Assembly (NCBI GenBank): GCA_016186425.1 | Contig: JACPLR010000018.1 | Coordinates: 1-32,000, forward strand | Origin: Candidatus Pacearchaeota archaeon | Lineage (GTDB): Archaea; Nanobdellota; Nanobdellia; Pacearchaeales; GW2011-AR1 | DNA: 32,000 bases | Direction: 5' to 3' | In this document: one piece after another, positions 16,012-23,116 of the stretch | Layout of the letters: every line of letters begins with the position of its first letter | Numbering within the stretch: the stretch's first letter is position 1 | Notes under the pieces: generated by a model | What the model saw: the letters and a program-made list of their open reading frames with translations, nothing else | The model's database searches: none | What the model was told of the DNA's origin: nothing | Made by a program: the position numbers and the translations under genes

Positions 16012-16130
16012 AAACCAGGTAAATTTTTTCCTTAAATGAAAAAGTTCTATTATGTATTTTCAAAAAATATCCTTAAATTGCTAAATTTCAAAAATTTTTG
16101 AATTATCATATATTCTTCCCTTATTTTTTA
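16012..16130 (+). repeat. Modular intergenic element, cassette-free copy
   Basis: The left block AAACCAGGTAAATTTTTTCC (16012-16031) pairs imperfectly with a later GAAAAAGTT. TATTTTCAAAAAATATCC and the right block (ATCATATATTCTTCCC, then TTATTTTTTA) follow. It lies between the start of the S6e gene and the stop of the phosphodiesterase gene. Confidence 0.5.
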
Positions 16131-16170
16131 GCTGGAGCTTCTTAATCTTAAGCTATTTATTATAAATAAT

Positions 16171-16872
16171 TTATTTTATCCTTTCAGGATAATCAGAAAT
16201 AATGCCATCAACCCCATAAGAAATCATCCTGGCAATATCTTCTTTATCATTAACAGTCCAGACAAAAACCTTCAATTCTTTCCTATGCGCTTCATCTACA
16301 AATTCTTTGTCAACTAATTTAAAATTTGGATGCAGGGAATAAAGAGGTAAATTCTTAGCTGAAAAATCTGGCATGAATTGTATTTTTGGCTTAAAATCAT
16401 CAATATAAAAAATCCACCCTATCTTAACCTTTGGACATAGCTCATGAAATTTTTTCAAGGCTCTTTTATTAAAAGAGGAAACAAGAAAATCTTCATAACT
16501 CCACTTTTGATTCTCAACAAAATTTCTTATTGTTTCTGCAACAGGATCTGCAGCTTTTGTTCTTTTCAAATCAATATTAATAAGGGCTTTTCGGTCAACA
16601 AGATTTAAAATATCGTTTAGAGTGTTAATGTTATTCCCGTCATTAGTATAAAGTTTTTTTATCTCATCAAAAGCTTTTCTTGAAACCAGGCCCTTAGCAT
16701 TAAATAATTTTTTAAAAGAAGAATCATGTAATAGTACTATCTCTCCAGTTCTACATACTCTTACATCTATTTCAATCATATCTACCCCAAGCTCAAGCGC
16801 TTTTTCAACTGAAAGAGCTGTATTTTCAAGGGCATGCCCGCATGCACCTCTATGTCCTATTTTTAATACCAT
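16171..16872 (-). CDS. Glycerophosphodiester phosphodiesterase family protein
   Basis: The family hydrolyses glycerophosphodiesters, in bacteria releasing sn-glycerol 3-phosphate, through a metal-dependent TIM barrel. The 233 residues are full length. Catalytic and metal sites are visible: H7-R8 (IGHRGACG), E16-N17 (ALENT), E34 and D36 (MIEIDVRV), H49 (LLHDSSF), and D101 with K103 (INIDLKRT), where many members have Glu in place of D101. The barrel ends with FVWTVNDKEDIARMISYGVDGIISDYP, another strong family signature. There is no signal peptide, so it is cytoplasmic. In an archaeon the substrate could be a polar lipid headgroup; the sequence does not show which. Confidence 0.93.
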   Translation of the reverse strand: MVLKIGHRGACGHALENTALSVEKALELGVDMIEIDVRVCRTGEIVLLHDSSFKKLFNAKGLVSRKAFDEIKKLYTNDGNNINTLNDILNLVDRKALINIDLKRTKAADPVAETIRNFVENQKWSYEDFLVSSFNKRALKKFHELCPKVKIGWIFYIDDFKPKIQFMPDFSAKNLPLYSLHPNFKLVDKEFVDEAHRKELKVFVWTVNDKEDIARMISYGVDGIISDYPERIK

Positions 16873-16951
16873 CTCTTAGAACCTAAAAAAGTAGGCTATT
16901 TAAAGAGTATCATATCAAACTTTATTAAACAGAAGATTAAAATTCAAACTT

Positions 16952-17024
16952 AAAAATCACGTAAAATCATTGCAATACTTTTCTGAAATCATACCTCATC
17001 TTTACCTAACCTAAATGAGTAAGC
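16952..17024 (+). repeat. Modular intergenic element, collapsed copy
   Basis: AAAAATCACGTAAAATCATT leads directly into GCAATACTTTTCTGAAATC, ATACCTCATCTTTACC and TAACCTAAATGAGTAAGC. The order matches the right part of the long copies without the cassettes between. A shorter trace, AAACCATGTAAAATTAC, follows at about 17070-17087. Confidence 0.6.
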
Positions 17025-17134
17025 TAAAAATATTTTATTAATCAATTAAACTTACCTAATTCATTGCATAAACCATGTAAAATTACTAAGATAGTCGCAA
17101 ATTAATAAGTAACTAATATTATCTCTGATAAACT

Positions 17135-17560
17135 CTATCTAGATAAATTCTTTATTTGGTTAATATTTAAACTATTATTCAAAATAGATTCTTCCTCATC
17201 TTCAATATGTTTTCTAAGCTTGTTAATAAGCATTCGTCCGTCAGTATCAAGAGCAACCATGATTCTAATATCACTTCCAGAATTTATAGCATCGTTCAGC
17301 ACTTTTTTATGTCCTCGCAATTCCTGATGCTCAAATAAAACTTTTTCAAATGGTAAAGAAGCTCCTTCATTTTTTAACCTTATAAAAAAGTCTTCTTCCT
17401 TTTTTTCATGCTCATTCCATAAATTATGAAGTTTTCGAAAAACATTGGTAATATGGGAGACATTAAGGGGCTCTTCATCCTCGCTCATAGACATTTCTAA
17501 CTCTTCTAATTGCCTCTCCATTTGTCTGTGCTCTTCAAGCAATCTCTCAACAGAATTCAT
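17135..17560 (-). CDS. Hemerythrin-like (HHE) domain protein
   Basis: The 141-residue protein looks like a four-helix bundle with histidines and acids spaced as in hemerythrin HHE domains: H11 (LLEEHRQME), H51 and E55 (WNEHEKKEED), H78 and H84 (LFEHQELRGHKK), and H118 with E122 (LRKHIEDEEE). Such domains bind a di-iron centre that can sense or store oxygen or repair iron-sulfur damage. The role here is not shown. A TATA box (ACTTTATATATGG) lies about 26 bases before the ATG, so the message is probably leaderless and the start is well supported. It is a separate transcription unit from the PIN-like gene upstream, with a 63-base gap. Confidence 0.88.
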   Translation of the reverse strand: MNSVERLLEEHRQMERQLEELEMSMSEDEEPLNVSHITNVFRKLHNLWNEHEKKEEDFFIRLKNEGASLPFEKVLFEHQELRGHKKVLNDAINSGSDIRIMVALDTDGRMLINKLRKHIEDEEESILNNSLNINQIKNLSR

Positions 17561-17623
17561 AAATATGAAACCAACGAACCATATATAAAGTTTATGCTTG
17601 TGGAAATAGTAAAAATCAGGTCA

Positions 17624-18499
17624 TCACATAATAGGCATATTATAAGTTGAAAATCTTTCCCAAAGTGTTAGTAAATGATTTTTAAATTTTTTATTTTTTA
17701 TTATAAAATTATGGTCGGTATTAGCCTCTTTAGAATTTAACCTTAGTTTTATATCCTTCCCGTCATCAAAATAAAATTTAAATGGATTATAATAAAGAGA
17801 TTCATTAAAATGAATGTTATGTGGATAAAAAACATTATTCCTAAGAATTTCAGAAGAAACGGACAATAAACCAATAAAATCCGTATCACCCGTAATAAAA
17901 GCAGGGTTATGATCTCCAAACATAGAATAATAATAAAGTGCAGCCACAATTCTTTCGTCAGTATCAGATTCATGAATTTTATGTTCCCCGAATCTATTAT
18001 CCTCTCTTTTTTTAAGATGAAAAACTTCGTTTAATAAATAAATCATTTCGCAAAGAGCTGTATACCGAGGGTCATCAGTTTCAAATAAATGCTCACTAAG
18101 TTTATCCGAAAACTGCTTGCTCAAATCAAGAAAAAATTTAATAGAAGATTTGGATTCGACGCTTTCTTTAATGAGTTTAAAGCTTGCCCCTCTTGGGTAA
18201 AGTGGTTTATTCTTAATTAATTTAGAAATTATTTTTCTAGCATCAAGAAACTCTCTGGATACTTCGGGAAGAATCGCAATTTCACACTCATTGCCATGGT
18301 CAAATAAAGGAATAAAATCATAAAGGAATTGTGAGTATTGGGCAAATATTTCAGAGTTGAAATCAATATAATACTTTGATTTATGAATTTCTTTAAGAAG
18401 CAAATGACCTGCGCCTGTTGGGGTAAAACAGCAATTATCTAAAAACAAATGATTTTCAATTTCTAGTATTCTTGAAATATCTGAAATTTTTCTATCCAT
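17624..18499 (-). CDS. PIN-like domain nuclease, putative
   Basis: The 291-residue protein has the acidic layout of a PIN-like RNase: D21 after a hydrophobic strand (HLFLDNCCF), E79 in ILPEVSREFLD, D179 and D181 in HESDTDERIVAAL, and D205 and D207 in AFITGDTDFIGLL. The T-G-D-T-D-F step is the most characteristic. The region between about 90 and 170 is helical and longer than in toxin-type PIN proteins, which are usually near 130 residues, and there is no adjacent antitoxin gene. It may therefore be an RNA-processing or defence nuclease rather than a VapC toxin; this is inference. A TATA box (TTTTTATAAAG) lies about 25 bases before the ATG. Confidence 0.7.
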   Translation of the reverse strand: MDRKISDISRILEIENHLFLDNCCFTPTGAGHLLLKEIHKSKYYIDFNSEIFAQYSQFLYDFIPLFDHGNECEIAILPEVSREFLDARKIISKLIKNKPLYPRGASFKLIKESVESKSSIKFFLDLSKQFSDKLSEHLFETDDPRYTALCEMIYLLNEVFHLKKREDNRFGEHKIHESDTDERIVAALYYYSMFGDHNPAFITGDTDFIGLLSVSSEILRNNVFYPHNIHFNESLYYNPFKFYFDDGKDIKLRLNSKEANTDHNFIIKNKKFKNHLLTLWERFSTYNMPIM

Positions 18500-18556
18500 T
18501 TCACAAGTATAAAATAAGTCTTTATAAAAATACCTATACTCTTACAAAAAGTTAAA

Positions 18557-18708
18557 TGCCCCCACCGGGATTCGAACCCGGGTCTAAGCCTTTCTTCTTT
18601 TTTCCATTATAGGGAAATGTCCTCTCTCAAAAGGAGATGTCATAAGAAGAACCTTGGTTCTTTTTATCAACGAAAGGGCTTGATGCTTGGCCTCTACACC
18701 ATAGGGGC
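18557..18708 (-). tRNA. trnE: tRNA-Glu (UUC) with a 79-base intron
   Basis: On the minus strand the exons fold into a full cloverleaf. The acceptor is GCCCCUA with UGGGGGC and discriminator A (18557). The D stem is weak, the anticodon stem is AAGCC with GGCUU, the loop is CUUUCG then A, and the T arm is CCGGG-UUCGAAU-CCCGG. The anticodon is UUC. The intron runs from 18670 to 18592, between G37 and A38. The pairing of CUUU (loop) with GAAG (intron), flanked by three-base bulges CG^U and AA^A, is the bulge-helix-bulge motif cut by archaeal splicing endonuclease. CCA is not encoded. The 5' half of the intron is an exact copy of a dispersed 38-base cassette. Confidence 0.93.
18630..18667 (+). repeat. 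38-base hairpin cassette inside the tRNA-Glu intron
   Basis: The cassette begins AAAGGAGATGTCATAAGAAG and ends AACCTTGGTTCTTTTTAT. It is identical to 10977-11014, 21031-21068 and 26110-26147. Its inner AAGAACC and GGTTCTT form a stem. In the tRNA transcript it is read in the reverse sense and begins four bases after the 5' splice site. Confidence 0.9.
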
Positions 18709-18831
18709 ATATTAAATAAATCAAAGAATAGTTTTTAAAATTACCTATTTAAATAATTATTGAATCTGAGAAAAAAATTGATAAACATTGTTAATTTAAA
18801 AATAACTAAAAACATAATAATTGAAAAAATC

Positions 18832-19197
18832 TCAAAATCTAAATCCTCTCACATAACTCCCTATGATTGGAGTCTCTTTCATTTCTCCAGAAAGGGAATA
18901 AACTAGTGCAAAAAACCATAACACGACGAGTATAACTGCTGCAATCCCGTAAATAATATTGCCAATAACTGGAATTATCGCTTTTAAAACTCCGCCAATA
19001 ACAGCAACAACAACCCATGCAATAAACAAACCCAAAGACTGCTTTGCATAAAACATTACATATCTATTTTCTCTCTTGACAACAATTGCAAGAATAAAGC
19101 CGATTATAAGAAGCAACACTGAAAGAAATGCAAATAATTTTGAATTATCCTTATCTCCTTCTATAATCTCACTCTCTTTTTTTATTCTTCTTGGCAT
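18832..19197 (-). CDS. DUF4870-like small membrane protein
   Basis: The 121-residue protein has three membrane segments: about 22-42 (LFAFLSVLLLIIGFILAIVV), 53-73 (LGLFIAWVVVAVIGGVL) and 80-103 (IGNIIYGIAAVILVVLWFFAL). RENRYVMFYAKQSL between the first two is the signature of the DUF4870/Tic20-related family, in which a Q-S-L-x-L-F or H-x-x-Q-A-L-x-F motif is conserved. The function of the family is not established; a role in membrane transport or assembly has been proposed for relatives. A TATA-like AAATTTAAATAATA lies about 25 bases before the ATG, matching a leaderless message. Confidence 0.75.
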   Translation of the reverse strand: MPRRIKKESEIIEGDKDNSKLFAFLSVLLLIIGFILAIVVKRENRYVMFYAKQSLGLFIAWVVVAVIGGVLKAIIPVIGNIIYGIAAVILVVLWFFALVYSLSGEMKETPIIGSYVRGFRF

Positions 19198-19252
19198 TTT
19201 TTATTAAAATAATTATATTATTTAAATTTATTCTTTTTATCTGTTTACTATT

Positions 19253-19436
19253 AAAAGGAGAGTTCGTAAAGGGAACCATTGCTATTAAAAGGAAAGTTTG
19301 ATAAAGAAAACCTTTGGCACTTAAAAGGAAAGTTTGATAAAGAAAACCTTTGGCACTTAAAAGGAAAGTTTGATAAAGAAAACCATTGGTTGTCTTTATA
19401 GGAGATGTCATAAGAAGAACCATTGGTTCTTTTTAT
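19253..19436 (+). repeat. Tandem array of hairpin cassettes next to tRNA-Ile
   Basis: Four units begin at 19253, 19287, 19323 and 19359; the last three repeat with a 36-base period (AAAAGGAAAGTTTGATAAAG, then AAAACC). The first unit has GTTC (19262-19265) and GAAC (19273-19276) where the others have GTTT and AAAC, a compensating pair. A 39-base variant of the GGAGATGTCATAAG cassette closes the array at 19398-19436, three bases before the tRNA-Ile discriminator. Reading frames through the array are artefacts of the repeat. Nothing else is seen in this gap. Confidence 0.9.
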
Positions 19437-19439
19437 AAA

Positions 19440-19575
19440 TGAGCCTGCGCGGATTTGAACCGCGGACCCCCGCCTCTCTTAGATTTTCTTTTCTATGAAA
19501 GGAGCATTCCAGTGTTAACACGCTGAAACACACTCATATAAGAGCGGTGCTCTAACCAGGCTGAGCTACAGGCTC
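19440..19575 (-). tRNA. trnI: tRNA-Ile (UAU) with a 61-base intron
   Basis: The acceptor is GAGCCUG with CAGGCUC (perfect), the discriminator is A at 19440, the D arm is GCUC with GAGC, the anticodon stem is CCGCU with GGCGG, and the T arm is CGCGG-UUCAAAU-CCGCG. The intron runs from 19536 to 19476. The loop CUUA pairs with intron UAAG, flanked by three-base bulges UA^U and AG^A, a good bulge-helix-bulge site. Splicing then gives the loop CUUAUA-A with anticodon UAU. CCA is not encoded. UAU is unusual: most archaea read AUA with a modified CAU anticodon. Another splice position would change the anticodon, but this is the only good fit I found. Confidence 0.85.
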
Positions 19576-19744
19576 GAGCTCATATTATTCTTCTATAAAC
19601 CTTAATTTTAAAGTGTATTTAAAGTTTCTTAACATACAAATCAAAATAAGGATATTGATATTTTTAAGCAAAATGGTTATTACTAGATAGGATTGAATAA
19701 AACATAGATAGATTTTTAAACCCTTAATAATCTTTAAATCCAGC

Positions 19745-19894
19745 ATGAAAAACAAATATATGGACAAAGAGGATGAAGATAATCCAGATAGAGATTCAGA
19801 CGACGATGAAGACAATCCTGACAAAAACTGGGATGATGAAGAAGAGGACGAATGGGAAGAATCTTCAAAAGACAGGTATGATGAGTTTGGATAA
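19745..19894 (+). CDS. Small, extremely acidic protein
   Basis: This short gene encodes 49 residues, of which about half are Asp or Glu (KEDEDNPDRDSDDDEDN, NWDDEEEDEWEE). The motif DEDNPD occurs twice in similar form. It ends DRYDEFG. A TATA box, ATTTTTAAACC, is centred about 30 bases before the ATG, supporting a real leaderless gene. Codon use without interruption and the promoter are the main evidence. The function is unknown; very acidic small proteins can act as nucleic-acid mimics or chaperones, which is only speculation here. Confidence 0.6.
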   Translation: MKNKYMDKEDEDNPDRDSDDDEDNPDKNWDDEEEDEWEESSKDRYDEFG

Positions 19895-19920
19895 GCTTAA
19901 TTTGTTTTAATTTGTAAAAG

Positions 19921-20889
19921 TTAAGAGAGGGTTAATTCTTTTTTATTATTTTTTTTATCAATTTCACTAATTAAATTGCCTTCATCAATGATAAATGTCA
20001 AATTTTTTGTATTCCCAGGGATAATTAAATTATCAACTTTGATTATTTTACCCGCCCCTATATCTAAACTTCCAAGTTCATATGTGGCAACCCTCTCTGA
20101 ATTAGCATAAATTGAAAAAGAAATATTTTTTGAACTAGATAAACCGCCGTTTAATATTTGGGCTTCAAATGTTAAATATCGATCTATCTTCGTCGCATTA
20201 ATATCTCTAAAAAATAAATCAGGCAAAGACGGGTCTTTGTATAGTTCATTTACTTTACCAGTTATTTCTCCCCCAATTTCTTGATCGCATCGAGAAAAAT
20301 TATACATAATTGATTTTTCATTAAGAGAATGTCTGAAACCAAGCACATGAAATATCTCGTGAACAGCAATAACCGGATAATTACATTCATTATCTCTGTA
20401 AAGCAAAATTGTTCCGTTAAGTATAACTCTGTATTCACTTGTATTTATAATGACTGACGGGCCTCCTTCACCTGCAATAAAATAATCAGCAAATTCGCTA
20501 GTAACCACGCTTTCCCGGTTGCAAGCAACGCTTATTTGCCCGTCTTTAGAAATTTCATTAAAATTTAAAATAGTTTTATTAGAAATTATCTCAAAAGCTA
20601 ACCTAGCATCATTATTTTTCTCATCATCACAATCAGAAGCCAGGGAGTAAGATATATTCTTTGAAGAAAATCTCATATTTTCATAAAATAACATTCCCCC
20701 GGGATAAGACTCTTCACCAGAAATATTCAACAAATTATTTTCTACAATCCCGCGAATATTTTCCGAATCATTATTAGAAGAAATGTTAAATAATTCGGCT
20801 TTTCCCGGGAAAATAACTTTATATAAAAAAATACTGGTTATAACTAAAGCAACAACTAAAATAGATAAAACGATTATCTCCCATTTCAT
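19921..20889 (-). CDS. Secreted metzincin-type metalloprotease with CARDB-like domain
   Basis: The 322-residue protein starts with a membrane or signal segment (VLSILVVALVITSIFLY, about 7-24). The zinc site is HEIFHVLGFRH (H177, E178, H181, H187), followed by the Met-turn SIMY (M195). This HExxHxxGxxH plus Met-turn pattern defines metzincins such as matrixins (M10). The C-terminal 90 residues (RYLTFEAQILNGGLSSSKNI to SEIDKKNNKKELTLS) fit a CARDB-type β-sandwich adhesion module. The protein should act outside the cell on protein substrates. The start is the ATG at 20889; a TTG three bases earlier is less likely. A TATA box (AATTTTTAAAC) lies about 27 bases upstream. Confidence 0.88.
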   Translation of the reverse strand: MKWEIIVLSILVVALVITSIFLYKVIFPGKAELFNISSNNDSENIRGIVENNLLNISGEESYPGGMLFYENMRFSSKNISYSLASDCDDEKNNDARLAFEIISNKTILNFNEISKDGQISVACNRESVVTSEFADYFIAGEGGPSVIINTSEYRVILNGTILLYRDNECNYPVIAVHEIFHVLGFRHSLNEKSIMYNFSRCDQEIGGEITGKVNELYKDPSLPDLFFRDINATKIDRYLTFEAQILNGGLSSSKNISFSIYANSERVATYELGSLDIGAGKIIKVDNLIIPGNTKNLTFIIDEGNLISEIDKKNNKKELTLS

Positions 20890-20970
20890 CAATAACCAAG
20901 AATTTTATTGTTTAAAAATTCTCTTAATTAAAGCCTTTGGCTTTAATCTATTTTTCTAGAATTCTTATAT

Positions 20971-21142
20971 CATCATGCTAAATTTTTCCTATTAAAAGGA
21001 ATGTTTGATAAAGAAAAACATTGGCACTTAAAAGGAGATGTCATAAGAAGAACCTTGGTTCTTTTTATTATTTACTATTGTAAGGATTCATAATATATTT
21101 TAAAAATAATGTAATATCTTTGCCTTATTTACTAGAGTAATT
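20971..21142 (+). repeat. Modular intergenic element with two cassettes
   Basis: The left block (CATCATGCTAAATTTTTCC) is followed by a GGAATGTTTGATAAAGAAAA cassette, an exact 38-base GGAGATGTCATAAG cassette (21031-21068), and the right block GTAATATCTTTGCCTTATTT. It fills most of the 299-base gap between the protease and the phosphatidyltransferase genes; no gene is seen there. Confidence 0.8.
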
Positions 21143-21188
21143 TACTAAGTTTATTAATTATCCTCTGGCTATTTAAATATTTTATAGA

Positions 21189-21776
21189 TTACTTCAACGA
21201 GTCCCTTAAGTAATCAAAACCAGCTACAATACCAAGCAAACCTGTTGCAATAGCAGCAATTACTGTAAGCCAGAAATAAATAACATTATCAAACCTAAAA
21301 ATAATTAATATAATTGCAATTGACTGGACAAATGTAACAACCTTGCCAATATACTTAACTTTATACGCGTCTGTATTCCTTATCATCCTTATTACTAATC
21401 CAGGAGTTCCAACAATTTCCCTTGATAAGCATGCTGCCAAAAGAAAAGCGAGATTTTGGTCAATAAAATAAAACTTATATAATAAAACAATAATTATTGG
21501 GATCATAAAAACTCTATCAATAACCTGATCAAGTCTTGCTCCAAGTTCTGATTTTTGATTTAATTTTCTTGCAAAAAATCCGTCAAACCAGTCTGTAACA
21601 GCAGCTATCATAAAAAGCACACCAACAAGAATAAAATTGCCCGGATAACCAAAAAGAATCAGATAAATAAGAATAAATGTAAATACCAGCCTTGAAAGAG
21701 TTAATGTATTCGGAACATTCCAAATAAAGTTATTTTTATTTTCTACTTTATTGGTTTTAACCCCTTTTTTAGCCAT
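21189..21776 (-). CDS. CDP-alcohol phosphatidyltransferase
   Basis: The family transfers an alcohol such as glycerol phosphate, serine or inositol phosphate onto a CDP-activated lipid in the membrane. The motif D62-WF-D65-G66-FF-A69-R70 ... G79 ... D83 ... D87 is complete (DGxxARx8GxxxDxxxD). The 195 residues carry about six membrane segments. The N-terminal NVPNTLTLSRL is typical of phosphatidylglycerophosphate synthase (PgsA), so a phosphatidyl- or archaetidylglycerophosphate synthase is the best guess, though the substrate cannot be read from the sequence. The promoter (TATTTTTAAATC, about 25 bases upstream) stands back to back with that of tRNA-Asp. Confidence 0.9.
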   Translation of the reverse strand: MAKKGVKTNKVENKNNFIWNVPNTLTLSRLVFTFILIYLILFGYPGNFILVGVLFMIAAVTDWFDGFFARKLNQKSELGARLDQVIDRVFMIPIIIVLLYKFYFIDQNLAFLLAACLSREIVGTPGLVIRMIRNTDAYKVKYIGKVVTFVQSIAIILIIFRFDNVIYFWLTVIAAIATGLLGIVAGFDYLRDSLK

Positions 21777-21794
21777 CTATAACTTAACAATTTA

Positions 21795-21832
21795 TTATTT
21801 TTAAATCTTTACAGGTAAGATTTAAAAACTAT
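21795..21832. promoter_or_regulatory. Divergent TATA boxes for the phosphatidyltransferase and tRNA-Asp
   Basis: TTATTTTTAAATCTT on one side and AAGATTTAAAAACTA on the other are near mirror images. Each stands about 25-30 bases before its start (ATG at 21776 on the minus strand, tRNA 5' end at 21852 on the plus strand). Confidence 0.6.
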
Positions 21833-21851
21833 ACATAATAGCCTTATATAT

Positions 21852-21923
21852 GCCTTGGTAGTTAAGTGGCTATAACACGACCCTGTCACGGTCGAGTCCC
21901 GAGTTCGATTCTCGGTCAGGGCG
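21852..21923 (+). tRNA. trnD: tRNA-Asp (GUC), no intron
   Basis: The 72-base gene folds fully. The acceptor is GCCUUGG with UCAGGGC, the D stem GUUA with UAAC, the anticodon stem CGACC with GGUCG, the loop CUGUCAC (anticodon GUC), and the T arm CCGAG-UUCGAUU-CUCGG. The discriminator is G (21923), as expected for Asp. CCA is not encoded. The last nine bases, GTCAGGGCG (21915-21923), recur at 23022-23030 and 23853-23861, after each of the next two genes. Confidence 0.97.
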
Positions 21924-21993
21924 TTTACCCTCTACTTCTTATATATCAAATGTAAAGGGTAAGATTTATAAACCCATTACTCCTAGATAATTT

Positions 21994-22992
21994 ATGGTAT
22001 ACATTTACAAAAAAATAGTTAGCGGAAAACCTTACTATTACTTAAGAGCTTCTAAAAGAAGCGGTAAAAGAATTATAACAAAAGATATTGCCTACTTGGG
22101 AAATTCTATAGAAGATGTAAGAAAAAGTCTGGAAAAAATTCCAGAATATAAAGAAGAAATAAGAAAGGCATACAGAACAATTAATCTTTTTCTTGAATCA
22201 AATTATTATCTTGAGAAAATAAAAAGTCAAAAACTGAAAAAAGATGAATTAATAAAAGATAAATTAGAAGAAATTGAAGCATGCAAATTCCATTACACAA
22301 GAGTATTTAATAAAAAGAATGAAAAAACTAAGCAGGAAATATTAAAAAATTTTGTTGTAGAATATACTTACAATACAGCCTCTATTGAAGGAAATACAAT
22401 TAATTTAGAAGAAGCAAGAAATCTTCTTCAAGAAGGATTAACTCCAAAAGATAAGACATTAAGAGAGATTTATGATTTACAAAATTCAGAAAAAGTATTT
22501 TTTGAAATCCTAAAAACAAGGGAAGAAATAACACACCAGTTTATTATAAGAATACATGATAAATTAATAGAAAATATTGATCAGAGAAAAGGATATAGAA
22601 CAGCAGATATTCGTGTAATTCGTTCAAATTTTGATGCAACTCCTGCCCCTTATGTAAAAACAGATATGGACTTATTGCTTAAGTGGTATGAAAAAAATAA
22701 GAATATTGCGCATCCTTTGGTTCTTGCAACTGTTTTTCACCACAAATTCGAGAAAATTCATCCTTTCATGGATGGAAATGGAAGAACAGGAAGAATGCTC
22801 TTAAACTATATTTTAATAAAAAACCATTATCCTCCAATGATTGTACATAAAAAAACAAGAAATGAATATTTAGACTCGCTCAGATCTGCAGATAAAAGTA
22901 AACTGACAAATTTTAAATTAGAAGAATATAAAAATTTAGTCCAATTTAACGCTCAAGAATTTATTAATACTTATTGGGATATTTTTCTTTAG
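21994..22992 (+). CDS. Fic-domain protein (AMPylase-type), class II
   Basis: Fic enzymes transfer AMP or related groups from a nucleotide to target proteins. The motif HPFMDGNGRTGR (256-267) is complete, including catalytic H256 and the GNGR anion hole. The inhibitory motif T128-ASI-E132-G133 lies before the Fic core, as in class II, where its Glu blocks ATP and restrains activity. Residues 1-45 form a small separate domain (YYYLRASKRSGKRIITKDIAYLG) and a helical stretch leads into the core. The 332 residues are typical of archaeal and bacterial Fic/DOC-like regulators. It begins 70 bases after tRNA-Asp, with its own TATA box (AGATTTATAAACC, about 24 bases before the ATG), and is followed by a copy of the tRNA's 3' end. 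Confidence 0.93.
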   Translation: MVYIYKKIVSGKPYYYLRASKRSGKRIITKDIAYLGNSIEDVRKSLEKIPEYKEEIRKAYRTINLFLESNYYLEKIKSQKLKKDELIKDKLEEIEACKFHYTRVFNKKNEKTKQEILKNFVVEYTYNTASIEGNTINLEEARNLLQEGLTPKDKTLREIYDLQNSEKVFFEILKTREEITHQFIIRIHDKLIENIDQRKGYRTADIRVIRSNFDATPAPYVKTDMDLLLKWYEKNKNIAHPLVLATVFHHKFEKIHPFMDGNGRTGRMLLNYILIKNHYPPMIVHKKTRNEYLDSLRSADKSKLTNFKLEEYKNLVQFNAQEFINTYWDIFL

Positions 22993-23021
22993 ATCTTTGT
23001 GACAAAAAAGTCTCTGGCTCA

Positions 23022-23030
23022 GTCAGGGCG
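23022..23030 (+). repeat. Copy of the tRNA-Asp 3' end (attachment-site-like)
   Basis: GTCAGGGCG is identical to the last nine bases of tRNA-Asp. It lies 30 bases after the Fic stop, within CAGTCAGGGCGG, a 12-base string also present at 23851-23862. Confidence 0.6.
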
Positions 23031-23116
23031 GATTTATTTCTTTAAAGTAGTTACAAATAAAAAGATTTATAAAGTGTTCATAAGATTATAATAAATATAA
23101 GAAAATTGGTTTTGAA

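Noticed and set aside
17624-18499. VapC toxin of a VapBC pair
   Set aside because: The protein is more than twice the usual toxin length and no small antitoxin gene is adjacent.
19287-19394. CRISPR array
   Set aside because: The 36-base repeats follow each other directly with no unique spacers, so they are tandem hairpin units, not CRISPR.
19169-19423. Protein gene of 84 residues on the minus strand
   Set aside because: The frame is made of translated cassette repeats (FLYQTFLLSAKG recurring) and overlaps the start of the DUF4870-like gene.
19585-19824. Protein gene of 79 residues on the minus strand
   Set aside because: It is low-complexity Ser/Leu, the mirror of the acidic + strand gene at 19745, which has the promoter.
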